Source: Halichondria panicea (taxonomy: Eukaryota > Porifera > Demospongiae > Suberitida > Halichondriidae). Taken from it: a DNA stretch of 64,000 nt. How positions within the stretch are numbered: position 1 is the stretch's first letter; every line of letters starts with the position of its first letter. Where the stretch lies: positions 2,914,001-2,978,000 of the forward strand of contig NC_087381.1 in NCBI RefSeq assembly GCF_963675165.1, given 5' to 3'. This document shows, piece after piece, positions 54,201 through 64,000 of the stretch. The notes beneath the pieces were generated by a model that did no database searches, was not told the DNA's origin, and worked only from the letters and a program-made list of their open reading frames with translations. The position numbers and the translations under genes were made by a program.

Positions 54201-55485
54201 CACACAAACTCACTTTTAAGTACTGACAGATTTGATCGGCAATCTCTTCCTTCCTTAACTTTACCAACATCTCCAGAAGGGTCAAGAATGTCGCTCGTGC
54301 AGGATTCTTTCCTTTCCAGAGTTTCAAGCACTTGATCACGGCTAATTGATTAGCTTCTGCACCTTTGACATCGGTTTGTTCACCAGGGGTTAATTCCATC
54401 ACATCGACATAGAAACCAACATTATCAAAAAAGGCAGCCAAATATGGTATGTGCGTTTGTTGAATTTGACAGTCGACTTGAGAAGGACTGAGTTGATATT
54501 TGTCCAATAGCACTTGAAGAACTGTACTCACTGGTTGAGCAGATGATCCTAATGACAGATATGCTATAACAATTGAATAGTAATTAATATCATTACACCA
54601 AATAGCACCATGCAATAAATAATGTACAAAACGTCGATAGAGATCCTCCTGTCTAATAATTGCTTTCCCAGATATTGAAGCAGTTTTTGGATAATTATAA
54701 CAGCATGAGTGTAGGGCAATACATAAAATTGTACGCACTGACAACAAACGCAAATGCAATTAGGAATCTTACGTATTAAATTAACAAGTATCTTGCATAC
54801 CATACTGAGTATTAAGTAACTCCTTCCAGGTTAGAGGAGGCCATGATTTCAAACGGTGATCAAGCATTTCACGAAGACAGGTGCTGTCATCCTTAGCATA
54901 CTGCTTTCTGATGCTATCTAGTACGACATCCTCAACATGTAGAGCTTGTCCAATCTCAAACCATCTGTTCCGAGAGTCGTACAGTTTAGTGTGAGCTTCG
55001 TTTAAATCATCCATTGTTAGTGTGTCATCTGTATATATAATACAAAAAACTGACCGGCACTATAATTATATGTACATACCGCGGTACATGTAGCTACTGT
55101 ATAAGAGTACCCCCATGCATGCATGTAGTTAATTGGCGCCAACATTAAAGCTATAATTACCCATTTGAGGCCCAGGATTGCTCTCAACGTCTCCAGCTAA
55201 CAGCAAGAGGTGGGCAAGAGAGTGGAGCAACACAGCAATCGATATCACCAGAAGACCAACGTTCCTTGTACGTTTTAGGAATTCAGTTTTATCTTGAGAG
55301 CTCAGAAATGTGAGAATATACAATAAAAGCAATCCTCCTTGAACCACTTTCGCAGTAGTACCCACTGTATCACTGAAGTGTAGAGGCTGGTGTTTTGTCG
55401 AGGGAGCTTTACTGTGTGGTCGCGATCCCCTCCCACCACTAAACAGCCCAATGCGAGCTCTCCACAACTCTACAGTGATCCCCAT
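42246..55485 (-). CDS. Gene C: 2A-leader, two death-like domains, helical/beta domain, ankyrins; 3' truncated
   Basis: Exons: 55485-55161 (leader, 2A), 55028-54801 (death-like 1), 54737-54214 (death-like 2), 54092-54029, 48377-47653 (helical/beta domain), 47359-47332, 46666-46485, 46422-45775 (ankyrins), 45680-45579, 45488-45396, 44668-44468, 43080-42883, 42560-42366. All joins keep phase (1171 codons). Death-like 2 carries VIKCLKLWKGKNP and TFLTLLEMLVKL; death-like 1 has KWFEIGQAL or RWFEIGQAL and LTWKELL. The 5.6-kb intron 54028-48378 is full of repeats. Compared with B and D, one 99-base ankyrin exon and the final three exons are missing. If exon 42560 is last, the frame runs through the donor GTGAGA for 39 more residues to a stop at about 42246. 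An alternative upstream ATG at 55509 gives eight more residues. Confidence 0.75.
42641..43962. mobile_element. Three ACCGTATAGCG-family MITEs in gene C introns
   Basis: Three elements with accgtatagcgggt at one end and its inverse at the other: 42641-42807, 43421-43625 and 43726-43962. Their interiors differ, although the first two share the gtaggc-tggctta and cacgaaattttaacg blocks. Exon 43080-42883 sits between the first and second. Fragments of the same family occur at 8978-9060 and in the duplicated prosaposin introns. Confidence 0.8.
47055..47271. mobile_element. ACCGTA-family MITE in gene C
   Basis: The inverted ends accgtaaagtccgaaatttt and aaaatttcgcgctatacggt bound an interior close to the copy at 10754-10968 in reverse orientation. 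It lies in the intron between 47332 and 46666. The two similar copies 36 kb apart suggest recent activity of this family. Confidence 0.8.
50404..51291. mobile_element. TTAA-flanked piggyBac-like non-autonomous element
   Basis: The ends TTAACCCTTTCCCCGTT and AACGGGGAAAGGGTTAA are perfect 17-base inverted repeats including the TTAA. A TTAA target with CCC-starting ends is typical of piggyBac elements. The left interior has cgtcatatgacggc. A - strand frame at 51038-50811 is open but too short and unlike enough that I do not call it a transposase. Confidence 0.75.
51973..52290. repeat. Dispersed repeat copy 1 (shared with 62510-62790)
   Basis: It starts ttttggaggtgtctatggga and contains gatttagaagcccaaaggca; the inverse cttctaaatcacatggacac lies about 90 bases on. 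The copy at 62510-62790 in gene D starts the same way. Gene B lacks it in the homologous intron, so insertion followed the duplication. Confidence 0.75.
55168..55209 (-). other. 2A-type ribosome-skipping motif in gene C
   Basis: The same LLLLAGDVESNPGP codons as in gene A; the final Pro is residue 106 counted from the ATG at 55485. The nucleotide sequence across the motif is identical to gene A, while the leader upstream differs at several residues (Ser/Thr, Ser/Phe, Tyr/Ser, Leu/Ser changes). Exon length (325 bases) and exit phase are the same. The predicted split is again leader-Gly / Pro-death domain protein. Confidence 0.88.
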
Positions 55486-55636
55486 GTAGCTGAATATAAG
55501 ATTGTACATAGATCAAGTTAGCTCAATGAAAAATTATTATGAGTACTCACCTAGAGCATAGATAAAGAAGAGAGGGATTGGCAACGAAAGTCAAAACGTA
55601 GACTTTTGTGCAGGGGGTGTGGTTAAATCTCTCTCT

Positions 55637-55716
55637 GCGCCTAAAGTTATAAGCGCTATTATATTAGCGCTTATAGCTAGATAAGCTAATATAATAGCGC
55701 TTATAACTTTAGGCGC
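55637..55716. repeat. Perfect 32-base inverted repeat, 16-base loop
   Basis: The left arm (55637-55668), gcgcctaaagttataagcgc then tattatattagc, is exactly inverted in 55685-55716. The arms contain agcgct words that recur just outside (gcgctatatactagcgct). It lies about 150 bases upstream of the gene C start codon (55485, - strand), so it may fall in its promoter or 5' UTR. It could equally be an element end. Confidence 0.9.
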
Positions 55717-56128
55717 TATATACTAGCGCTTTTAGCCAGAATATTGCTGACTCAGCACTTTACAACCTCACAAAGAAACAAGTGTAGCTCCGCTTTGCAG
55801 GGTCGCCTGATTCTGGGAATTGCTCCACTCTGTACTGCACTCTATCTAGATTGTACTCAGCTTGTGTCAGTTAGCTCTAGTTGTGTAGTTTGGCAAAAAC
55901 GGCGATCGGTACGTTCTGACTAAAATCGAAAAATTCGGTGGTTTTTTTCAAGTTATCACTGCTCGGACTGGAAGCGACTTGGCCTATCTAAGTTTTCGCT
56001 GGATAATAGGCCCATGGCCATCTGTTAGTGTGTGTAATTAGTTTGAATCAGTCTTGTTTTGTTTGTGCGTTACACGCCCTTTTACCTGACGCAATTTGAT
56101 GTCTGACGGAGTTTGGCGACTTACTCTA

Positions 56129-57369
56129 CAGTGCAACAACCAAAGAGAGTAGATTTTTTTTTATATTATTTTTTTTCACATTTTGTGGCATATCTTCTGA
56201 AGTAAAAGTGATATGATCTATTTGAGTGCAGGTACTGAAAGTTCAATTATTGGCGCTTCCATTGGACCACCACCTGTTACATCATATGACATCATCACTA
56301 TGAAATGGCTGTCTGAAGATGTGTACCTCCGAAAATATGTTAGGAATAGAAGTAGCTTATTTGTTTGAGTTAAGATCTGAAATTTATTGTGTATGTACCT
56401 GACTATATTGCTCATCTTTTGAGCTTCAACGGAAGTCTGGGCTGCTAGTAAGTTCTGAGAAATACTGAATTTTGTTGTTTTTTGGTGGCAAATATGTTAG
56501 GAATACAACTTTCGATTTTATGCTAGTTAAGGTCTGATTTTTGAGGAGCATGTACTACAATAGCATAGAATTCATCTGTACTAACTTACAGGAGCTAGAC
56601 AAGTTTCATCTTTGCTAGAGCGGCCCTTCTTGTCAAAAATGGTGATTTTGCTCCGTTTTGCTACTTTTGCTGACGTATGCAATGATATTCATTGATTTGT
56701 GACATCACAAATCATCTTGTTGTTATTTGCTACATCCAAAGGTCATGTGATGTCTACCTGCAAATACACAGTTGGTGTTGGTCATTCTGTGTCACAGGGG
56801 CGTGGTAATTGAGCTTACTACGTAGCCAAATCGCCCCAAAAGTCATAAAAAGCACTGTTTTTGACAAGATGGGCTGCTCTAGCAAAGAAGAGGCTAGCCT
56901 AACTCCTGTAAGTTAGTACAGATGAAAAGTACACTATTGTAGTACATGCTGCTCAAAAATCAGACCTTAACTAATATAAAATCGAAAGTTGTATTCCTAA
57001 CATATTTGCCACCAAAAAACAACAAAATGCAGTATTTCTCAGAACTTACTAGTAGCCCAGACTTCTGTTGAAGCTCAAAAGATGAGCAATATACTCAGGT
57101 ACATACACAACAAATTTCAGATCTTAACTCAAACAAATAAGCTACTTCTATTCCTAACATATTTTCGGAAGTACACATCTTCAGACAGCCATTTTATACT
57201 AATGATGTCATGTGATGTAACAGGTGGTGGTCCAATGGAAGCGCCAATAGTTGAACTTTCAGTACCTGCACTCAAATAGATCATATCACTTTTACTTTAG
57301 AAGATATGCCACAAAATGTAAAAAATGTGTACCAAAAAAAAAAATCTACTCTCTTTGGTTGTTGCACTG
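56129..57369. mobile_element. 1.24-kb near-palindromic fold-back element
   Basis: The ends cagtgcaacaaccaaagaga and its inverse are flanked by TA on both sides. The arms are about 500-550 bases each and stay highly similar to near 56650 and 56870, leaving a loop of about 200 bases. Each arm carries the same 65-codon open frame (inverse copies at 56415-56218 and 57082-57279), explained by the palindrome and not by a gene. CAGT ends with a TA target suggest a Tc1/mariner-type non-autonomous element. Confidence 0.88.
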
Positions 57370-59997
57370 TATATGAATTTTAATATGGTGTCCTATCTCA
57401 CTGCACTAGCACTGCACTACTCAGTCGATCGGATGGCCAGCGACCGTTTTATATTTTTTAGCCGGAAGTACTTCCTGTTTCTTTTATTTTGCGGTTATAG
57501 GTCCCGTTTTTCTGAGCTATCTTCTAGCTTGTTTATCTTTCTTACTGCGAAAGGTATGATCTTCTAAACAGCTCCAAAGTGCTTTTCAGTCTTCCAGGAG
57601 TCGAATGATACTAATAAAGTATCTAGTTTTGCTAGCTGCTTGCCTCTAGCCCCGTTTTTGTACATACTGCACAATTTTGTACCTCAGCAGGTGTTTGCAC
57701 TGTTCAAAATCGCGTTTCCCAATACGGGCATGCCACAAAATTTGCACAGGGCAGAGACAAAAGTCAAAGATATTATTGCAAAAAAAATCTGGTTGTTCCA
57801 GCAAAAAAACAAAAAGTTAGAGCATGCTAAATTTACCACTTAAAATTCATGTGGTCATAGTGTGGTAACAAGTGGCAAACAATTTAACAACACAAAGGTT
57901 TGTTCAGAATAGTATGACAAGTTACAAAAGTTATCAGCTAACTAAATAGAGCAATGTAGAACATTCAGAGCAAAATAAACCAATCTAGCAACACAAAAAT
58001 GGACGCTACGGAAGTCAACTGATTATATTACACTACGTGAGGCCAGTTCAATCCAGTGTGCATCCAGGACAATCATGTCGCACTCTCCCATGTCAGCCAT
58101 GTATCCTCTGTGAGAACGCAAAAAATTATGTCCGTAAGTATTTTCACCCCAAAAGCCTTCTTTGGATATCAAGTCTGACAGTTGTGTTATGTAGGAGCTG
58201 CCGGATTCCGTCGCAGTAATAGTAGATTCATACCTAAACCGAAAAAAGAAAGTGATGTTATTATAAGGTCAGCACAGTGCAATGTGAGTGACTGCAGTGA
58301 GATCAGTTCGCTAAAATAATTGATGATTGTTCAACAGCAATGTGTTAGAACTAGAGTTGATTCTAGCAACAGAGACCACTTAACCAATTTGTTATGATCT
58401 TATTATGCTGATTCATTCCTGAAGCTTTCTTTAGAGAGAGTGTGCTTTACCTGTTACAAAGTCACATCTAATTGTACTTAAAACACACTCGGGGCTCACT
58501 TCAAAGTATTGATGAAGACCTCATTAACCCGAGGCCTCGCGAGCGACTTGTCCTAGAGGGAACGGCGCGCTGCGGTGCCATGGGTTATACTAGTCTGTCT
58601 GTATGTCGTTCTGTGTATTCTGAGTCTACTCACTCGGATGCTATGGTACCGTGTTTGTACCATGGATAGCCTCAACACAACAAGATACAGTAGTAATTTT
58701 AAATTTAATGTTAATTAAGCTTTGTTGTCGAATAAAAGCTAAAAAGCTCGAACTTTAACATTAGCCTAGATGTGCACACGGCTTTAACTCGAGGTTGTAG
58801 ACTCACTAAACCTCAAATAACGCTGATGGTTTGCACTTGGATGCTCTATATAGTTTTTACATCGCTATCCACAAATGAAATAACGGTTCAGCTGTAGTTG
58901 CGATTCATAGGAGAACTAAAAAACAGACTGCTCTATTGTTATATCTGTAGTGCACGAAATGTTTAAAGGTCTCAGTTCTTACAGTACACTATTCACTAAG
59001 TTATACTTACTTCAAGAAGCACACGTTTGCCAACCCAAATTAACCCTTAATAAGAGCTCAACACAGTGTATGGCTTGATCTTATGAACAGACATTAGAAA
59101 CGTTCATGTTGGGGTTTATTGTGTATGGGGCCAAGCAACCTCATTATAATTATACCCACCACTTCAGCTTCATGGATGGTAACAACCTCAAGATAGACTG
59201 GGATAGCGACAACAACGTCACTCTAGCTAGGTGTAAAAAAAGAACAGTACTGTACTGTGCACCTGGATACAAATGCCAAGACTGTGCTAACTTACCTTTA
59301 CAGTTAAGTACGTAGCACCAGCACCTTGCATGGAGCAGCCGAGTAGCTCAGAATCAGAAACAGATTCTAGAGAAGATAATTATAGTTAAGCAAGTATTTT
59401 TCCATATAGTTTAGCCAATACAATATATAAGAACCAGACAGCCCCTAGTATGATCTTATGACAATATTCAAGCACCAGACAGTCCCGATTATGACCGAGA
59501 TGACATGGATGAACAATTTGTTGTATAAAGTTATGTTTTATATTGACTAACTTCGTACTTTCATAAAACGATAACTACAACTGGGAACAAAACAGAGATT
59601 ACAGTATAGCAAAGGGCAGCTCTTCTTCTATCTCCTAACAAAATGTTATAGTAAAATTTTATTGGGAAACGCATTTTTGAACACTGAGTAAACAGCCGCT
59701 ATTGTGGGACAACCTTGAGTGAGTATTGCTATGCTAGTGTATCTCTCAACTTACTTGGAAATAATAGGTGAACTTGGTACCATCCTGTTCCTTGAAGGTT
59801 AGTTCACAATACTAGCGCTAAGAGATATTGAATAGTGAGCCCATTTCTTAAATATAATAGCTCAAACAACACTGATAAAATTCTGACATTTTGTTGCTTG
59901 CAAACAAATGATGTAATGCGAAATGCATATTAAATTAACTGCTAGGCAATAACGTGGACTTCCGGTGCCTTGGACTAGACTGTACTCTGGATCTTAC
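57370..59997. other. Interval with no recognised gene
   Basis: I could not identify any gene here. A - strand frame without a start at 58237-58035 is bounded by splice-like signals (see separate entry), and a short piece near 59808-59755 (- strand, LTFKEQDGTKFTYYFQ) is followed by GTAAGT. These may be exons of an unknown gene or remains of a transposon. Confidence 0.4.
58035..58237 (-). CDS. Possible orphan internal exon
   Basis: On the - strand, TTTCGGTTTAG is followed by an open stretch of about 65 codons reading YESTITATESGSSYITQLSD and onward through GFWGENTYGHNF and ECDMIVLDAHWIELAS, ending near a GTAGTG donor. The composition looks protein-like and lacks low-complexity sequence. I recognise no family. 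No partner exons are certain, so this may be a gene fragment or transposon remnant. Confidence 0.3.
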
Positions 59998-60299
59998 CAG
60001 AGGAGGGTGGACAGGGTCAAAAGGTCACTAATGAATCATCACGTGAGCTTAGAGTTATGTTTTGTGCAGTAAATTTGCAAGTTTGACTGCACATCGCGCC
60101 CTGATTCTTGTGATAAAGTAGCCCCTTCATGTTACTGCTGCTGCAAATTAGTTAACTTTTAGCTACTGCGCCCCTCCAGAGAAATCGTGCAATGCCTAAA
60201 AGGGGTACGGTGACCTCTCACAAAGGTCGTAGTTCTGTCATGTCAAACTGACCTCTGACCTTTATAAAGTAGGAGCTACCCGTGTAGAGTGAATGTATA

Positions 60300-60849
60300 C
60301 AGCGGTTTTCAGAGTTAATGTCTAGAGCGGAAGTCACTTGTCACGTGATATTCCCAAACATGGACAACATCACGGGAGCACAAATATTGCTGAGTCAGGC
60401 AAGTTTTTGTACATTCAGTTTTCAATATAAATTTTATAGACAAAATTACTCGTTACTAGTTAATCAGAGAAGTCTGAAATAGGAGTGTAGCTTTCCAGTA
60501 TTATAAGGAACTATTATAAGGAACTGGTTGAAGTGGCTTGCCCCGGCCTGACTACTCATTTTGTGTTGCTGCAAGCTGATGAGTCATACAGACAGTAGCA
60601 TCTCTCTTAGCTCCAGACATCCAGTCTTGTGTTGCTAATATTAGCTCACAAAACTATTTGAACTGCTTACAATTTCAAAGATAGCTTCAGCGGGCAAAGG
60701 CTATTTCCAAAGGTTAATTTTCTCCTAAATCATGTATTGGAAAAAAATCGGTTTGGAATGAGGTAGAATTCAATCTTGTTACGTAATGGTTCACGTGACA
60801 AGTACTTCCGCTCTAGACATTGCAAATGCAAGAACTCTGAAAACCGCTG
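60300..60849. mobile_element. TA-flanked MITE with CAGCGGTTTTCAGAGTT ends
   Basis: The left end cagcggttttcagagttaat plus gtctagagcggaagt is inverted at the right end, with a small insertion (acttccgctctagacattgc, then aactctgaaaaccgctg). TA flanks both sides (60298-60299 and 60850-60851). It may lie inside a larger pair of cagaggagg ends (59998 and 61078). An ATG-starting stretch at 60361-60398 (MDNITGAQILLSQ) lies within it. Confidence 0.8.
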
Positions 60850-61077
60850 TAGCTCAGCTATAATCATCATCTAAGTATACTCTTGTTTCCAGAATGAAAA
60901 GGTGGCCTGCTGGCTAGAAGAGCTTGATAAAAGTAGGTTCAAGGTTCAAGTATTTAATAAAGACTACGTCATTATTAACTTTTTGGCTTGCATTGGTGAC
61001 CAACTAGCCTCGATTCCAGGCCGATTAAAAGTATTTTAATCGGCCTTGAATTGAGGCTAGTGACCAACCTCCTCTGC

Positions 61078-61489
61078 GATATCACTGTACTGTGTGTTAA
61101 TTTGGTAAAGATGGTTAATTCTGCTTTAATAGTAAATTTTATGGCTTCTGTGGTTTGGTAAAGAAGTTCTGCTATATATGTAATTTTAATGGCACATAAA
61201 GTCATTATACCGTTAAGACACCCTCGGCCTTCTAGTGCCATACACCTACAGATTTCCCCCCACAAGGCACTGACCATAATTATATATAAGGCTATTCCTT
61301 GTTTTGCATAGTAGCCTCGAAAACGTAATTACAGCAGTACCTTATCTAGAAGAAGTATATACAGTAATACACTGTAGACAAAATAATAATAATAAGTATC
61401 GACAAACTAGCTAGCTATTATAGAGTCTATACATGTCACAACTAAAGCCGGCCGAGGTGTGCATATAGTTAGCAATAATAATCCATACA
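61078..61489. repeat. Duplicated 3' flank of gene D
   Basis: Nearly the same as 34345-34756 downstream of gene B. In B the leader exon of the next gene (A) begins only about 520 bases past the stop; here the next gene (C) begins about 6 kb away, the gap being filled by elements at 60300-60849, 56129-57369 and others. Confidence 0.85.
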
Positions 61490-63663
61490 CTAGTTCCTGT
61501 TGAACAGTACACTAGCTACTTGGTATACCAATAGCATCTGGTATATAAGAAAGTGACCACACCTTTTTGCTGTGTCCATTGCTGTTATGCATAAAATCTG
61601 CATAAAATTATGATAAAAGAGATGCTGCTATAATTGTTGAAGTGAAGCATTTACCTTATCCGTAACTTTTGGATCGGCTCCATTTTTAAGGAGAATACTG
61701 ACAATCTCTATTTTCCCTGTGACAACTGCTATGTGTAAAGCTGTTGTTCCTCTGACATTCTGGGCATTGACGTGAGCTTTGGCAGCAACCAATAGTTCCA
61801 CTATAGCGAGATGACCATTTTGTGACGCTATCATTAGAGGGCTCCCTCTCTCCTGTACATGCACATGACATTCCATTGAACCATCAATCGATTCAATGAT
61901 TATACGTGCATGCACGTTAAATGAATACAATGACCAAATTTTCTACCAGTTCTTATGTCAACATTAAAAATCTGCACGTATACATTGCACGTTGTATAAA
62001 TTCAGTGAAAGCTAACTTCGATGTAAAAATTTAAACCGTTTACTTTTTATACCTTGTCAGCTATATTGGCGTCAGCTCCACTCTTGAGGAGTACACGGAC
62101 ACACTCTGTATGACCTTTATTAGTGGCTTGATATAGAGCCGTACATCCATTCAGTGTTTGAGCATCAAGTGGAGCTTTTGCATCAAGGAATAAAGCAACC
62201 ACAGTGGGGTGACCAAAGTAAGCCGCTGCCATGAGAGCAGTGCCTCCATTCTGCACAACACAAGCAGACAATCAGTATGTAATTATAATGAAGTGTCTTA
62301 CTTCATCTTTTAGTTTGGGATTGGCTCCATTGTTTAGGAGAACACTGACGCACTCCGTCTGACCGCCAATGGCAGCCAAATGGAGAGCTGTTCTATTTTG
62401 GACACCTCGTGCATTGACATGAACCTTTGCAGCAATTAACAGTTCCACAATCTTGACATGACCATCTCGAGCAGACATCATAAGAGTAGTGAACCTCATC
62501 TATATAATATTTTGGAGGTGTCTATGGGATTTAGAAGCCCAAAGGCACTGATTTAGTATCACGAGCATATGCTTCTAAATCACATGGACACCAAAAAAAC
62601 AGTGTCTAACTCGTTTATATACTAGTGCAAATGCGCAAACCTTGCCCTCGAGGCTTAACTACAATACAATTACTTGACTACTGCATGGTTAATATATAAT
62701 TATGCTAAGTAAGTTGCAGGTCCCATGCATAGTATACCTCCTCTGCCATGTACATGCATGCCCATTTAGATCTTATAAACTATAAGTGTCTAAATATATA
62801 CAGTGCTAGAACAGTTAAACGATGTACTATCATACATTGTCTGTTGAATTTGGGGATGCTCCATTCTTGAGGAGAACACTAACACACTCCGATTGTCCTT
62901 TGAAGGCAGCCATGTAGAGAGCTGTATGGCCAAGCAGATTGCGAGCTTTGATCTGAGCCTTGGCAGAGATAAGTTGTATCACAACTTCAGGATGACCTTC
63001 TTGAGCAGCAGCCATTAGAGCTGTGAATCCACCCTATACAAAAATGATACATAATAGTACAACTTACAAGTGTAACAGGAGAGTTTTAATATGTAAAAAA
63101 GACTTACGTTAGTCTTTGCATTGACCCGAGCTCCATTCCTTATGAGAACATCGACACACTTTGTTCGTCCTCTACCAGCAGCTAGCATAAGAGGCGTTGA
63201 ATCTTTTAGAGAACGACCTTCAATTTGAGCTTTGGCAGCGATTAGTAGCTCCACAACTCTAGCATGGCCTTCAAGACACGCAACCATAAGAGGAGTGAAC
63301 CCGGCATACTGCACACAAAAATTGAATTATTTTAGTTGTACCCATATATAATTATTTGACATTTGCATCATTCATGGTACACTCTCTATATGCAGAGTGA
63401 GGCCCACGGTTTTTCAGCTGTTGTGAGGGAAAGTACGGGACACGTATTATGATAGGCTCTTCAATTATATGCACACGGTATAGAAGGTGGGCCGGGTCGA
63501 CGCTCCCTATAGTTAATATTGATGTTGAACCTTTATTTCGTGATATTTATATTGCTAGGCTCACCGTATTTGACAGATGAACACTTGCTCCAGCAGAGAT
63601 CAACAGATTAACAATATCTTTGGCCCCGTTTCTACTAGCCAACCAGAGAGGAGTGAATTTCTT
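61490..63663 (-). CDS. Gene D: ankyrin-repeat 3' part of a fourth paralogue
   Basis: Exons 63663-63565, 63308-63108, 63033-62836, 62499-62302, 62250-62053, 61852-61655 and 61597-61490 (TAG), all phase 0. They are one-to-one with the last seven exons of gene B and encode about eleven ankyrin repeats of the form G-x-TPLM-A-x-x-GH-x-x-VVELLI-AKA. The last exon has a small change at its 5' end: ILCITAMDTAK instead of MGITAMDTAK, from a short in-frame replacement that duplicates a tgcataaaat word. The 5' exons (leader, death-like and helical domains) would lie right of the window. The 3' flank is shared with gene B. Confidence 0.88.
62510..62790. repeat. Dispersed repeat copy 2, inside a gene D ankyrin intron
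   Basis: Shares ttttggaggtgtctatggga, gatttagaagcccaaaggca and ctaaatcacatggacacc with 51973-52290. It is absent from the matching intron of gene B (35773-35996). Confidence 0.75.
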
Positions 63664-64000
63664 CTACATAATTATTGAGACAACTATACATTTTGACTTG
63701 CTTACAAGTTACAGAATCTACACATAACTTATAGACACTAAAATATACAATCAAGGGCTTACAAAAAAGAGAGGGCATGAAACTGACTATCCACCTACGT
63801 GCGAGCAAAAACTAACCACAGACCGGATACTGTACACAAAAATCTAGATATTACTACTGCCCCTTTGGTTTTTGCTCGCAAGCTGTCGCATGCCCTTTCT
63901 CGCTCTTGATATATCGCATACATGCTCTTGATATATACCGTACTCTACTGAGATTACGCCCACCCTATTGCATGCTACAAAGCAGCTACAGGTGGGATGG

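Noticed and set aside
56218..57279. Two near-identical 65-codon frames on opposite strands
   Set aside because: They are the two arms of one palindromic element; no independent coding evidence.
58472..58669. 65-codon + strand frame near a CpG-rich patch
   Set aside because: No homology, no splice context and no codon bias that I could judge.
59106..59315. + strand frame with Cys-x2-Cys (CQDCAN)
   Set aside because: Single short frame without recognisable domain or partner exons.

Overview
This is animal nuclear DNA. Genes are interrupted by many GT-AG introns, most of them short. The metazoan housekeeping genes THOC3, UBE2D and VDAC are present, with an intron-containing tRNA-Ile(UAU), AT-rich introns full of short palindromes such as acatgtacatgt, and many small inverted-repeat elements. 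Death-domain/ankyrin genes in tandem and a repeat-expanded prosaposin fit a demosponge such as Amphimedon queenslandica. The species is inferred from gene content and was not tested. One run of 200 Ns (40731-40930) marks an assembly gap.

Layout. (1) 1-11.4 kb, + strand: the 3' part of a prosaposin gene with at least eight saposin B domains, each built from three phase-0 exons. Domains 2-5 are near-identical 1.5-kb tandem copies, introns included. (2) 11.6-13.5 kb, - strand: an orphan secreted/seven-helix membrane protein. (3) 13.9-17.7 kb, - strand: THOC3, head to head with UBE2D (18.0-20.4 kb, +). (4) 21.2 kb: tRNA-Ile(UAU) with an 18-nt intron. (5) 21.75-25.1 kb, +: VDAC porin. (6) 26.3-64 kb, - strand: a tandem array of four paralogues, here called A (26.3-34.2), B (34.8-gap at 40.7), C (42.2-55.5) and D (61.5-right edge). 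Their shared plan is: hydrophobic leader ending in a 2A-type ribosome-skipping motif, death-like domain 1, death-like domain 2, a conserved helical plus beta domain of unknown family, a Ser/Thr-rich linker, and a long ankyrin repeat array.

The most interesting feature is the leader exon of genes A and C. Each encodes about 105 residues with two hydrophobic segments, the second running straight into AGDVESNPGP. If the motif works, each mRNA gives a free membrane leader plus a cytosolic death/ankyrin protein that starts with proline, and also some uncleaved membrane-targeted fusion. This resembles the dual-function 2A signal sequences described for sea urchin NLR proteins, here on a family with no NACHT domain visible. 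Exon phases join into open frames in A (1230 codons) and C. B loses its 5' exons at the gap, and D runs out of the window.

Mobile DNA is dense, especially inside and between the array genes: TA-flanked fold-back elements (one about 1.24 kb and almost wholly palindromic), a TTAA-flanked element, a TAA-flanked element, and a family with ACCGTATAGCG ends. Exon coordinates were worked out by hand from splice signals, reading phase and paralogue comparison. No similarity search was run.
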